Below, in pieces: positions 24,955-33,346 of a DNA stretch of 64,000 bases. Origin of the DNA: VRUE01 sp963732225 (GTDB taxonomy: Bacteria; Actinomycetota; Thermoleophilia; Solirubrobacterales; 70-9); contig CAVSYR010000002.1 of assembly GCA_963732225.1 (NCBI GenBank), positions 558,001 through 622,000 on the forward strand, given 5' to 3'. A program made the position numbers and the translations under genes. Within the stretch, counting starts at the first letter, position 1. Each line of letters starts with the position of its first letter. A model generated the notes under the pieces. The model searched no databases. It saw nothing but the letters and a program-made list of their open reading frames with translations, and was not told the DNA's origin.

Positions 24955-26358
24955 TCAGGGCAACCAGGGCTCGTGCCACTGGGCGATGCCGCGGGTCAGC
25001 TTCTCCGCCTCGGGCGGCCCCCAGGTGCCGGGCTCGTACTGATGCACCGGCCCCGGTTCGTCGAGCAGGGGCTGCACGATCCGCCAGGTCTCCTCGACCG
25101 TGTCCTGGCGGGTGAAGAGCTGGTGGTTGCCGGCGATCGCGTCGCCGAGCAGCCGCTCGTAGGGCTCGGGCTCCTCGCCGGGCACCTTTTCGAAGAGGAC
25201 CTCCATGTCGGCCGGCTCGAAGGCCTCCTCTCCGGCTTTCTTGGCGAAGAGGCGCATGCGGGCGCCGGGCTTGGGCTCGATCCGCACCGTCATCTGGTTC
25301 GGTTCCGGCCGCTTGCCGGCGCCGACGCCGAGCGGCGGAGGGCGCTTGAAGACGACGGTGACCTCGCTCGACTTCGCCGGCATGCACTTGCCGGCGCGGA
25401 TGAAGAAGGGCACGCCGCTCCAGCGCCAGTTGTCGACCGCCAGCTCGATCGCGGCAAAGGTCTCGGTGGTCGAGTCGGGGGCGACGTCCTTGACGTCGAG
25501 GAAGCCCTTGTACTGACCGCGCACGTAACGCTTGGGGTCGGCGGTCCGCGTCGCCTTGAAGAATTCGAGCTTCTTGTCGCGCACCGAGTCGTGGTGGTTG
25601 CCGGTCGGTGGCCCCATGCCGACCAGGGCCAGCACCTGCAGGGCGTGGTTCTGGATCACGTCGCGCATCGCCCCGACCGCGTCGTAGAAGCGGCCGCGAT
25701 CGTCAACGCCGAAGTTCTCGGCGATCGTCATCTGCACGTGGGAGACGTGCTGGCGGTTCCAGATCGGCTCCAGGGTGGCGTTGGCGAAGCGCAGGTAGGT
25801 GATGTCCATCACCGGCTCCTTGCCGAGGTAATGGTCGATGCGCAGGATCTGTTTCTCGTCGAGCACTTCGCAGAGGTCGGCGTTGAGCGCCCGCGCCGAT
25901 TCGAGGTCGTGGCCGAAGGGCTTCTCGATCACGACGTGGGCGGTCTCGGTCAGCCCGGCATCGCCGAGGCCGTGGACCACGGTGGCGAACAGCGAGGGGG
26001 GGATCTCGAGGTAGAAGACGGGGCTCTTGGCGTCGCCGATCGCCGCCGCGACCCGCTTGAAGGTGGCGGCGTCGGCGTAGTCCCCCTGGACGTAGGAGAG
26101 GCGCTTGGCGAGACGGGCGAAGACGTCCTCGTCGGGGCTGTCGACGGTTGCGGCGATCGACTCACGGGCGTGCTCGCGCAGCTTCTCGTCGTCCCACTCG
26201 TCGATCGCGACGCCGACGATCGGGCAGTCGAGCTTGCCGCGCGCCTCGAGTCGGTAGAGCGCCCGGAAGGTCATCTTCTTCGCCAGGTCGCCGCTGATCC
26301 CGAAGATCGTCAGCACGTCGGCATCGGCATCGGCGTGTTTGGCGTCGGCCCTGGTCAT
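24955..26358 (-). CDS. zwf: glucose-6-phosphate 1-dehydrogenase
   Basis: 467 residues. GISGDLAKKMTFRALYRL is the coenzyme-binding start and RIDHYLGKE the catalytic signature (His/Asp/Lys). EKPFGHD, MTIAENFGVDDRGRFYDAVGAMRDVIQNH and the C-terminal EWDDE-free domain are all present. It makes 6-phosphogluconolactone plus NADPH, the entry to the oxidative pentose phosphate pathway. It is divergent from gnd-pgl, which complete the oxidative branch, with 71 bases between starts. The first ~12 residues are Asp/Ala-rich; a later start is possible. Confidence 0.95.
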   Translation of the reverse strand: MTRADAKHADADADVLTIFGISGDLAKKMTFRALYRLEARGKLDCPIVGVAIDEWDDEKLREHARESIAATVDSPDEDVFARLAKRLSYVQGDYADAATFKRVAAAIGDAKSPVFYLEIPPSLFATVVHGLGDAGLTETAHVVIEKPFGHDLESARALNADLCEVLDEKQILRIDHYLGKEPVMDITYLRFANATLEPIWNRQHVSHVQMTIAENFGVDDRGRFYDAVGAMRDVIQNHALQVLALVGMGPPTGNHHDSVRDKKLEFFKATRTADPKRYVRGQYKGFLDVKDVAPDSTTETFAAIELAVDNWRWSGVPFFIRAGKCMPAKSSEVTVVFKRPPPLGVGAGKRPEPNQMTVRIEPKPGARMRLFAKKAGEEAFEPADMEVLFEKVPGEEPEPYERLLGDAIAGNHQLFTRQDTVEETWRIVQPLLDEPGPVHQYEPGTWGPPEAEKLTRGIAQWHEPWLP

Positions 26359-26429
26359 TCGTCCGCCAGGCTACCCGTTGGCCACCCGGTCCCACACACG
26401 GGCCACCGGCTCGCATAGGGTTACGGGGC

Positions 26430-27446
26430 ATGGAGCTGGGAATGGTTGGACTTGGCCGCATGGGCGCCAACATGGCGCGGCGACTGATGCGCGACGGTCA
26501 TCGCCTTGTCGTCTTCGACGTCAACCCCGACGCGGTCTCCGAGCTGGCGGGGGAGGGCGCCGAGGGCGCCTCCTCGCTCGAGGACCTGGCCGCGAAGCTG
26601 AGCGCGCCGCGCTCGGTCTGGGTGATGGTGCCGGCGGGCGAAATCACCGAGAAGACCGTCGAGGAGGTCGCTGCCGTGCTCGACTCCGGCGACGCGATCA
26701 TCGACGGTGGCAACTCCTACTACCGCGACGACATCCGCCGCGCCGCGAAGGTGGGCGAGCAGGGGATCGATTACGTCGATTGCGGGACCAGCGGTGGCGT
26801 CTTCGGCCTCGACCGCGGCTACTGCCTGATGATCGGCGGCCCCGACGGGGCGGTGCAGCGGCTCGATTCGGTCTTTGCCTCGCTGGCACCTGGCGTCGAG
26901 TCGGCCGAGCGCACGCCGGGACGCAGTGGTGAGCCCAACGCCGCCGAGAATGGCTACCTGCACTGCGGCCCCAACGGTGCCGGGCACTTCGTCAAGATGG
27001 TCCACAACGGGATCGAGTACGGCGTCATGGCCGCCTACGCCGAGGGCCTCAACATCCTCAAGAACGCCAATGCGGGCAAGGTTCAGCGCGAGGCCGACGC
27101 CGAGACGGCGCCGCTGGAGCAGCCCGAGTACTACCAGTACGACCTCGACCTGCCCGAGGTGACCGAGGTCTGGCGCCGCGGCAGCGTGATCGGCTCCTGG
27201 CTACTCGACCTGACCGCCGCCTCGATGCAGGAATCGGCCGACCTCTCCGAGTTCGAGGGCCGCGTCTCCGACTCCGGTGAGGGCCGCTGGACCTCGATCG
27301 CCGCGATCGACGAGGGCGTGCCGGCGCCGGTCCTGACCACCGCTCTCTACGAGCGCTTTGCCTCGCGTGGCCTCGACGACTTTGCCGACAAGGTTCTCTC
27401 GGCGATGCGCAAGCAGTTCGGTGGCCACGACGAGAAGTCTTCCTAG
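26430..27446 (+). CDS. gnd: 6-phosphogluconate dehydrogenase, decarboxylating (short form)
   Basis: 338 residues. The Rossmann start GMVGLGRMGANMARRL, IIDGGNSYYRDD, CGTSGG, and GPNGAGHFVKMVHNGIEYG (catalytic Lys and His) are all visible. This is the shorter GndA/YqeC class, ~330 residues, common in actinobacteria. It yields ribulose-5-phosphate, CO2 and reduced cofactor. The pgl gene follows after 8 bases, and zwf is divergent upstream. Confidence 0.95.
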   Translation: MELGMVGLGRMGANMARRLMRDGHRLVVFDVNPDAVSELAGEGAEGASSLEDLAAKLSAPRSVWVMVPAGEITEKTVEEVAAVLDSGDAIIDGGNSYYRDDIRRAAKVGEQGIDYVDCGTSGGVFGLDRGYCLMIGGPDGAVQRLDSVFASLAPGVESAERTPGRSGEPNAAENGYLHCGPNGAGHFVKMVHNGIEYGVMAAYAEGLNILKNANAGKVQREADAETAPLEQPEYYQYDLDLPEVTEVWRRGSVIGSWLLDLTAASMQESADLSEFEGRVSDSGEGRWTSIAAIDEGVPAPVLTTALYERFASRGLDDFADKVLSAMRKQFGGHDEKSS

Positions 27447-27454
27447 GCGGATAC

Positions 27455-28126
27455 GTGGCAATCGAGCTCGAGGTCTGCGCCGATGAAAAGGCGGCGGCGC
27501 GCCGTGCCGCCGAGGTAATCGCGGCGATCGGCGCCGCCGCGGTTGCCGAGCGCAACATCTTCTCGTTGGCGATGAGCGGCGGCCGCAGCCCCTGGGCGAT
27601 GCTGGCGATCCTCGGCGAAGAAGAGGAGATGCCGTGGGACAAAGCCGAGCTGTTCCAGGTCGACGAGCGGATCGCCTCGCCGGGCAGCGAGGACCGCAAC
27701 CTCACCCACATGGTGCTCGGCCTCTCGATGGACCACCAGGCGATGCTGCGGCCGATGCCGGTCACCCAGCGCGACCTCGAGGGCGCCGCCCACGACTACG
27801 AAAACACCCTGCCCGACCCGCTCGATTGCGTCCACCTCGGAATCGGCCCCGATGGCCACACTGCCTCGCTGGTCCCGGGTGACCCCGTGCTCGAGGTCAG
27901 CGACCGCCGTGTCGCTCTGACCGAGACCGCCTACCAGGGCCACCACCGCATGACCCTCACTTATCCGGCCCTTAACTCGGCCCGCCAGATCGTCTGGCTG
28001 ATCACCGGCCCTGACAAGGTCGATGCCCTGGGCAAGCTGATGGCCGGCGACACCTCGATCCCGGCCGGCCGGGTCGAGAACGCGCAGATGACCGTGGTTG
28101 CCGACGCGGCTGCCGCGCCCCAATAG
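27455..28126 (+). CDS. pgl: 6-phosphogluconolactonase
   Basis: 223 residues from GTG at 27455. Family motifs are MSGGRSP (phosphate-binding start), ELFQVDERI (with the conserved Asp-Glu-Arg), the central LGIGPDGHTASLVPG and the C-terminal ALNSARQIVWLITG. It hydrolyses the Zwf product to 6-phosphogluconate. Eight bases separate it from gnd, so zwf, gnd and pgl make the complete oxidative branch across one divergent locus. Confidence 0.95.
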   Translation: MAIELEVCADEKAAARRAAEVIAAIGAAAVAERNIFSLAMSGGRSPWAMLAILGEEEEMPWDKAELFQVDERIASPGSEDRNLTHMVLGLSMDHQAMLRPMPVTQRDLEGAAHDYENTLPDPLDCVHLGIGPDGHTASLVPGDPVLEVSDRRVALTETAYQGHHRMTLTYPALNSARQIVWLITGPDKVDALGKLMAGDTSIPAGRVENAQMTVVADAAAAPQ

Positions 28127-28142
28127 GCTCGCGCCGCTCCCG

Positions 28143-29240
28143 CTAGGCCTGGACTGTGCCGCCCAAGCGCCAGGGCGCGGCGTCTTGGCGACCCCCCAGC
28201 TCCTCTGCTTCGGCGATCGATCGGCCGGAGCGGACCAGCTCGAGTCGGTCGCCGATCAGGAGGATGTCGCGAAGCTCGACCGCGGTGAAGCCGCTCGCAT
28301 GTCGCACCTCGCGCTCCCGTTCAAAGCGCCGCCGTTTCGCATTCCAAGGGCGGATCTTCACCCGGTGCCGGTCATCAACCGGGCGAACGGCAAGCCGGCT
28401 GTCCGCCATCCGCAGGTCGGCGTGGACCCGGCCCAGGCCCGCGAACACGCCCTCTTGCGCCAACTCCGCCAGCGTCGCCGTGTCAGGAAGGATCAGGCGA
28501 CCGAAGGCGACCTGTTGCCCCTGCCTGATCGTGAACCTGGCCAGCTCCTTGTCATCGACGACCAGCTTCAACTCCGCCTCTGCGGGTCGCGGCCCCTGGT
28601 CGAGAAGCGGCTCCTTGCAGTGGGGGCAGAGGACCTGACCGTTTTCGCGCAGAGGCAGCACGCGTAGAAAATCGGGCGATGACTCCCTGATCAAGCAGGG
28701 GAGGCTCGAGGTGCAGGCCCAGCGTTTGCGCGCGGCAGGGCGCCGTAGATCACGGAGGCCATTGGTCCGGGCGAGCTTCTGCTCAACCCTGCGCGAGATG
28801 TCGAAGGGCTGGGTATTGCGGGAGGGCTGTCTGATGATTCGCACTTCCTCCACGCCCATCTCCCAGGAGTAAAACCGCTCCCGCACCCACTTGCGCCCAG
28901 GGCGCTCAGCCAGGAAGCGATCACGCGAGAGCACTGCGCCGCCGTGTGCTTCTGCGTAGTCCAGTAGCGGTTCGTCTGCTTCCGGCAGCAGCAGGAGCTC
29001 ACCAGCTCGAGCCAGCCGCTTTGCCTCTCGCTTGTCGTCGCGTGAGAAGTACTGCAGCAAGGACTCATCGGCGATGAGGTGAAATTCGGCGTAACGCGCG
29101 AGTTGCGTACGCCAAGCGTTTAGTACCAAATTCAGCCGATCGAGGCCAATCGAACCGGGCAACCCTTGGTCTCGGCAGGCATTTGAGACGTCGACGCCAA
29201 CCAGCCCAATGTCTATTTCACTCGTGAGTTCTGCCCGCAT
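28143..29240 (-). CDS. NYN/PIN-like nuclease fused to Cys-rich region and FHA-like domain
   Basis: 365 residues if it starts at ATG 29240, where recognisable sequence begins. An ATG at 29300 would add 20 residues but would share CATG with the divergent start. Residues ~10-130 resemble the Zc3h12a/NYN-PIN RNase fold: VGVDVSNAC (D17), then ADEPLLDYAEAHGGAVLSRDRF with acidic D89, D94 and D107. Residues ~176-208 hold C176, C182, C205 and C208 (CPHC), a possible zinc ribbon. Residues ~222-340 look like a divergent FHA domain: VAFGR, GRVHADL, GDRLELV. FHA domains bind phosphothreonine, so a phospho-controlled nuclease is inferred. It is divergent from a gene group that ends in a kinase. Confidence 0.65.
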   Translation of the reverse strand: MRAELTSEIDIGLVGVDVSNACRDQGLPGSIGLDRLNLVLNAWRTQLARYAEFHLIADESLLQYFSRDDKREAKRLARAGELLLLPEADEPLLDYAEAHGGAVLSRDRFLAERPGRKWVRERFYSWEMGVEEVRIIRQPSRNTQPFDISRRVEQKLARTNGLRDLRRPAARKRWACTSSLPCLIRESSPDFLRVLPLRENGQVLCPHCKEPLLDQGPRPAEAELKLVVDDKELARFTIRQGQQVAFGRLILPDTATLAELAQEGVFAGLGRVHADLRMADSRLAVRPVDDRHRVKIRPWNAKRRRFEREREVRHASGFTAVELRDILLIGDRLELVRSGRSIAEAEELGGRQDAAPWRLGGTVQA

Positions 29241-29298
29241 CTGCCCGTTTGATGTCGTGAGACTAGTCAAATTTCTTACCGCTAGGATCGCCGAACTC

Positions 29299-30864
29299 AT
29301 GCCGTCTCGCCTAAAAGCTCTTTGCGGCTGTGTTGTAGCTAGTGCGTTTTTCGCACTGCTACTCCCTGCGGTCAGCGGGGCCTGGGCCGGGTCGATGTGG
29401 AATCCGACGGAGATCGAATTGAACTCGCGCCTGAGCGAACCCTTCGAAGAAGCCGAAGGGTACCTCGGTGGTGTTGAGCCTGAAGAGCCCGTGACGCCCT
29501 CCTCAGGCTCGATTTGCCGTCCGGAGGGATACGTCGACAATGATCCGCAATTCAACGAAGAGATCGATCCTTCCTGGGTGTTGAGGTCGACCAACTGGTT
29601 CTCGTTCATCGCTGCGGGTGGACCGATCGTGATCAGGCTCGATGGAGTCGGGCTCTATGGCGTTGTGCTGTATGAAACGGCAAGCTTGCCGACGGTCGAC
29701 AATTCCGCCGGCTGCACGAGTGGTGTAGGGGGCGCGGCTCCGAGGATCGAAGCGGACACGATCGCTGGCCATCGTTACTTGATCCAGGTGGGCGATCCGA
29801 GGTATTGGCCCGGATACAACATCCCAATCCCAGAAGCCGGCTATACCCTCAGCTTGGCGACCGCGGCGCCGAACAGGGATCGCGCTCACGCCGTTGATTT
29901 GACCTTTGGAAACCCCGTTCTGGTGAGCAATTTCGGTGGCACCCTCGAATCCCCCGCTCCCGCCTGCTCGCTTGGCGCTCGGACATATCTTGGCGGCCGC
30001 AGCGTCTGGGCCAACATCAAAGTTCCATCGACAGGTTCCCTCCACCTCGCCTTGGAACAGGAAGGTAAAGCCGATAGGCCGCCCGTCATGCTCGTGCTCT
30101 ATCCCGAAGGCGGCGGCGCGCCGATTACCTGCACCGTGGGTCCCTTCGGCTCGGCGGCGACGATCACCGAACTGAATGCGGCGCTCGCCCCCGGTAACTA
30201 CTCGCTGCAGTTGATGACGGCGGTCAAGGCCGGCCAGGATCCAGCTACGAGCGCCGAGGAACTGTGGCAATTGACCGCCGACTTTTTGCCCAGCCTCGAC
30301 AAGGATGGCGACGGCCATTTCCCGCCCAGCGACTGCAACGACAACGTCGCAAGCATCCATCCCGGCGCGACCGACGTACCCGACAATGGCATTGATGAGA
30401 ACTGCGACGGGGAGGACGCCAGGCGGGATTCCGACGGCGACGGTGTTCCCGACTATCGTGATCGCTGCCCGTCGCGGTCAAGTAAAGGAATCGACTCCGA
30501 CGGCGACGGTTGCCGCGACCCCGAACAGCTCCAGCTGACGGCGCAGATTCGGCTCACCCTCAAACGGGGCCGCCTGCACGTTGCCTCGCTGTTCGTGCGG
30601 ACCGATCCCGGTGCGCGCGTGGTTATGGCCTGCGCGAAGAACGCCTGCAGGGGCGAGTCCCGCAAGATCGGTGGAGACCGAGCCTCGTTCGACGGCACCT
30701 TCCCGCGCTCGATTCCGGACGGAACCGAGATCTCGCTGGCCGCGTCCGAGCCCGACCATCTGGGTGTGGTGAAGCGTTACCGGCTCTCGGTTGGCGGCGT
30801 GCGTCTGCTGCGTCAGTGGTGCACGAGTCCTGGCAAACCGGAGAGGAAAGCCGCGTGCGCTTGA
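29299..30864 (+). CDS. secreted protein with MopE-like and thrombospondin-3-type calcium motifs
   Basis: 521 residues from ATG at 29299 with signal peptide (about 1-28). Residues ~30-330 are beta-rich and of unknown family, with two copies of an extracellular domain pattern (RSTNWFSFIAAGGPIVIRL... and RSVWANIKVPSTGSLHLAL...) resembling pre-peptidase C-terminal domains. A MopE-type metal-binding stretch follows (DKDGDGHFPPSDCNDN ... DVPDNGIDENCDGEDA), then a thrombospondin-type-3 repeat (DSDGDGVPDYRDRCP...). The C-terminal ~115 residues have paired Cys (CAKNAC). It probably sits outside the cell, binding calcium. It overlaps the next gene by 10 bases. Confidence 0.75.
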   Translation: MPSRLKALCGCVVASAFFALLLPAVSGAWAGSMWNPTEIELNSRLSEPFEEAEGYLGGVEPEEPVTPSSGSICRPEGYVDNDPQFNEEIDPSWVLRSTNWFSFIAAGGPIVIRLDGVGLYGVVLYETASLPTVDNSAGCTSGVGGAAPRIEADTIAGHRYLIQVGDPRYWPGYNIPIPEAGYTLSLATAAPNRDRAHAVDLTFGNPVLVSNFGGTLESPAPACSLGARTYLGGRSVWANIKVPSTGSLHLALEQEGKADRPPVMLVLYPEGGGAPITCTVGPFGSAATITELNAALAPGNYSLQLMTAVKAGQDPATSAEELWQLTADFLPSLDKDGDGHFPPSDCNDNVASIHPGATDVPDNGIDENCDGEDARRDSDGDGVPDYRDRCPSRSSKGIDSDGDGCRDPEQLQLTAQIRLTLKRGRLHVASLFVRTDPGARVVMACAKNACRGESRKIGGDRASFDGTFPRSIPDGTEISLAASEPDHLGVVKRYRLSVGGVRLLRQWCTSPGKPERKAACA

Positions 30865-31256
30865 GCAAGCGCCGCCGTAGGATGCGGCTCGGCGTCGCCA
30901 GCTTCGTTTATCTCGGCGCCCTTGCTTGGCTGCTCTCGCCCCTGTGGCGACCTGCCGACGGCGCACCTCCCGATCATGCACAGGTCTCTTCTGGTGCAGC
31001 TGCTCGAGCCATCGGGATTTCTCCGCTCGCTCGGCTCGAGCCCCTGCCTGCGCGCCTGCCCGGCTCGTCCACGGTGACGGCGAGCACTGCGGAAGCCGGC
31101 GGCACCGAAGCCGGCAACACCGAACCTGTGAGTGAAGTTGGGTCCGAAACAACCGCCACCCTCCCGGAAGGGGGCGAATCGTCGGCGACGCCCACGCCCG
31201 AAGCGGAATCGAGCGAATCGTCCCGGGAAGAAACGATCATCGGCTTCGAAGGCTGA
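30855..31256 (+). CDS. single-pass membrane protein with Ser/Thr/Glu-rich tail
   Basis: 133 residues from GTG at 30855, overlapping the previous stop (ATG at 30882 is an alternative). A basic start (LSKRRRRMRLG) precedes one TM helix (VASFVYLGALAWLLSPLW). After it the chain is Pro/Ala then Thr/Ser/Glu/Gly-rich (TASTAEAGGTEAGNTEPVSE...), likely disordered. No family is recognisable. Its TGA overlaps the ATG of the kinase, so it is translationally coupled to it and may be a partner or substrate. Confidence 0.65.
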   Translation: MRLSKRRRRMRLGVASFVYLGALAWLLSPLWRPADGAPPDHAQVSSGAAARAIGISPLARLEPLPARLPGSSTVTASTAEAGGTEAGNTEPVSEVGSETTATLPEGGESSATPTPEAESSESSREETIIGFEG

Positions 31257-32965
31257 TGGCGTCGCAGGGCACCGTTCGGCGGCCGGTCCTGGCCGGCAGA
31301 TGGGAGTACGACCCGCGGGTCGTTTTCGCCGCTGGCAACAACGCTCAGACGTTTGCCGGAAGGGACCTGAGGAGCGGCGAGGAGATCGTCGTCAAGATCT
31401 TCAGTCGCGCCGCCGGCGATCGCGGGCGGGAGCGCTTTCTGCGTGAGGCGAGGCTCCACGAAGAGCTCGAGCACGAGGCCATTCTCGAGCTGCGGGGACA
31501 GGGGCAGGATGACGGCGTCGACTACATGGTCACGCGCCGCCTGCGACCGGGCGCGCTCGGCGACGTCGTGCGGGAGCGATCCCGGCTGAGCCCGGCGGCG
31601 ACGCTCGCGATCGGGCTCCGGATCGCTGACGCCCTCGCCTACATGCACGGGCGCAACGAGGTTCACGGGGACATCAGCCCCGGCAATATTCTCCTCGACG
31701 CGACTGAGGCAGACGCTGCCTACCTCGCCGACTTCGGCTTCAGCAAGCGGATCGCGACCGCTCCGGTTGCAACTACCGGCGATGGTTTCGGCACGCCCGG
31801 CTTCAGCCTGCCGCGCGAGCCGGGGGCGCAGCGGACCTACGAGGACGACGTCTATGGCCTCGCCGCCGTGCTCTGGTTCTGCCTCACGGGCGAGCCGCCT
31901 GGGGACTCGGCGAGGGTCCGCCGCCACGAGATCTCGAGTCGCTCGTTGCGGGCGCCGCTGAATCGGGCGCTGGCCTGGGAAACGGGATCGATCCCTACCG
32001 CGGAGGACTTTCAGGACGGCCTCGCCAGGCATTGGGCAAAGGTCGGACAGGACTGGCGGGCGGTGTCCTCGCCGCCGCGGCGCTCTCGCCTGCCCCTGGT
32101 GGGCGTGGTTGCCCTGGCGGGCCTGGCGATCGCCGGCTTCTCCGGACAGACCCTGCAACCGAAGCCGGCGGCGGCCGCCCAGACGACGATCGAGGGCAGC
32201 GCGATCAGCCTTCGCCTGGCTGGGAAATGGCAGCAGCGGCGCTCGCCGCGGCTGCCGGCCCTGGGCCTGCAAGCTCCCCTCGCCGCCGCCGGCAACGGCT
32301 TGGAAATCGTCGCCGGGCGGGCGCCGTCCGCCGGGTCGCAGCTGATCGGCCGCGACGCCCGTGCCTCGCTGCCGCCACCGGCCCGCAAGCCCAGGCCGGT
32401 GGTGATCGAGGGGCACGCCGCGCTGCGCTACGGCACAGCGACCAAGATCGGCGTGGCTCAGGAGATCCTTGCGCTTCCGCTCGAGCGCCAGGCCTTGGTG
32501 GTTCGCTGCACCGGCTCCGCCGCCACCCTTTCCAGAGTCTGCGCTCAGGCCGTCGCCGACCTCGAGTTGCACCGCGGCTCCATGCAGCCGCTGGCGCCCA
32601 CCGCTGCCACAGGGCGCCGGCTGCGCGCCGCCGCGACCCAGCTCGGGGCCGAGCGGCAGCGGCAGCGCTCGCTGATCGCCTCGACCTCCAGCCTGCGGAA
32701 GCTTGCCGCCGGCGCCGAAAAGCTCGCAGGCGCCAACCGCTCGTTCGCCAGGCGGCTTGCCGCCATCCCAACCACCGCGCAGGACGCGAAAAGCGTTGCC
32801 GGCGCTGCCGCGGCTGCGCGCAAGACGGCGTCTGCCTACGCCGAGCTCTCAGGCGCGGCCACCAACAGCGCTTGGAGATTGGCCCAAGCCGAAGTCGATC
32901 GACGCGAGCAGCGGCTGGACTCTGCGATACGCCAGCTCAGCGCCCTGAAAACCTACGGGAGCTGA
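31256..32965 (+). CDS. transmembrane Ser/Thr-kinase-like protein with HGD catalytic loop
   Basis: 569 residues. The kinase domain spans about 14-265, with invariant K47, alpha-C E64, catalytic loop H137-G138-D139...N144 and D159-F160-G161. The usual Arg of HRD is Gly, so it is a non-RD type. The glycine loop is poor (FAAGNNAQTF). A TM helix at about 279-296 is followed by an Ala/Arg-rich extracytoplasmic domain (300-569) of unknown family. The last ~150 residues are helical with Ser/Ala/Arg repeats. It is the last gene of the group starting with the secreted metal-binding protein. Confidence 0.8.
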   Translation: MASQGTVRRPVLAGRWEYDPRVVFAAGNNAQTFAGRDLRSGEEIVVKIFSRAAGDRGRERFLREARLHEELEHEAILELRGQGQDDGVDYMVTRRLRPGALGDVVRERSRLSPAATLAIGLRIADALAYMHGRNEVHGDISPGNILLDATEADAAYLADFGFSKRIATAPVATTGDGFGTPGFSLPREPGAQRTYEDDVYGLAAVLWFCLTGEPPGDSARVRRHEISSRSLRAPLNRALAWETGSIPTAEDFQDGLARHWAKVGQDWRAVSSPPRRSRLPLVGVVALAGLAIAGFSGQTLQPKPAAAAQTTIEGSAISLRLAGKWQQRRSPRLPALGLQAPLAAAGNGLEIVAGRAPSAGSQLIGRDARASLPPPARKPRPVVIEGHAALRYGTATKIGVAQEILALPLERQALVVRCTGSAATLSRVCAQAVADLELHRGSMQPLAPTAATGRRLRAAATQLGAERQRQRSLIASTSSLRKLAAGAEKLAGANRSFARRLAAIPTTAQDAKSVAGAAAAARKTASAYAELSGAATNSAWRLAQAEVDRREQRLDSAIRQLSALKTYGS

Positions 32966-32977
32966 TCCTCCAGCGAT

Positions 32978-32997
32978 TGTTAGCGAATTCGCTAACA
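32978..32997. promoter_or_regulatory. 20-bp perfect palindrome upstream of XRE gene
   Basis: The two 10-base halves TGTTAGCGAA and TTCGCTAACA are exact reverse complements. It overlaps the start region of the XRE-type regulator gene, eight bases before the ATG. A second palindrome (ACATAGATCTATGT, 32995-33008) overlaps it and spans the start codon. This suggests autoregulation by the downstream HTH protein. Confidence 0.7.
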
Positions 32998-33004
32998 TAG
33001 ATCT

Positions 33005-33346
33005 ATGTCAATTGCTCCCAGCGCCTCGCTCGTAGAGCAGATCAGGTCGCAAAGCGGCTTGAGTCAGGCCGAACTGAGTCGCCGAGCTGGTCTGCCCCGC
33101 TCAGTGGTCAACGCTTACCTGAAGGGGGGTCGAGAGCCGGGCGCGGATGCGCTCGTCCGGCTGGCTGCCGCGGGCGGTTTTGAGCTGCAACTGGGGCGCC
33201 GCAAACCGCCTGTCGACGCCGAGCGCGCTGGGCGGATCCTGGTCCAGGTGCTCGAGCTGGCGGAGGCGCTGCCATTTCGCCCCCGGCCTGTACTGGACTA
33301 CCCGCCGCTTTCGGATCGTCTCGGGAAAAAGAAGCTGGCGGCTTGA
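33005..33346 (+). CDS. XRE-family HTH regulator (antitoxin-like)
   Basis: 113 residues. The HTH at about 14-60 reads SGLSQAELSRRAGLPRSVVNAYLKGGREPGADALVRLAAAGG, a textbook Cro/C1 motif. The C-terminal half is Arg/Pro-rich and likely binds the partner. The TTG start of the next gene overlaps its stop by 4 bases. The paired palindromes at its own start suggest it represses this pair, as antitoxin-type regulators do. Confidence 0.8.
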   Translation: MSIAPSASLVEQIRSQSGLSQAELSRRAGLPRSVVNAYLKGGREPGADALVRLAAAGGFELQLGRRKPPVDAERAGRILVQVLELAEALPFRPRPVLDYPPLSDRLGKKKLAA

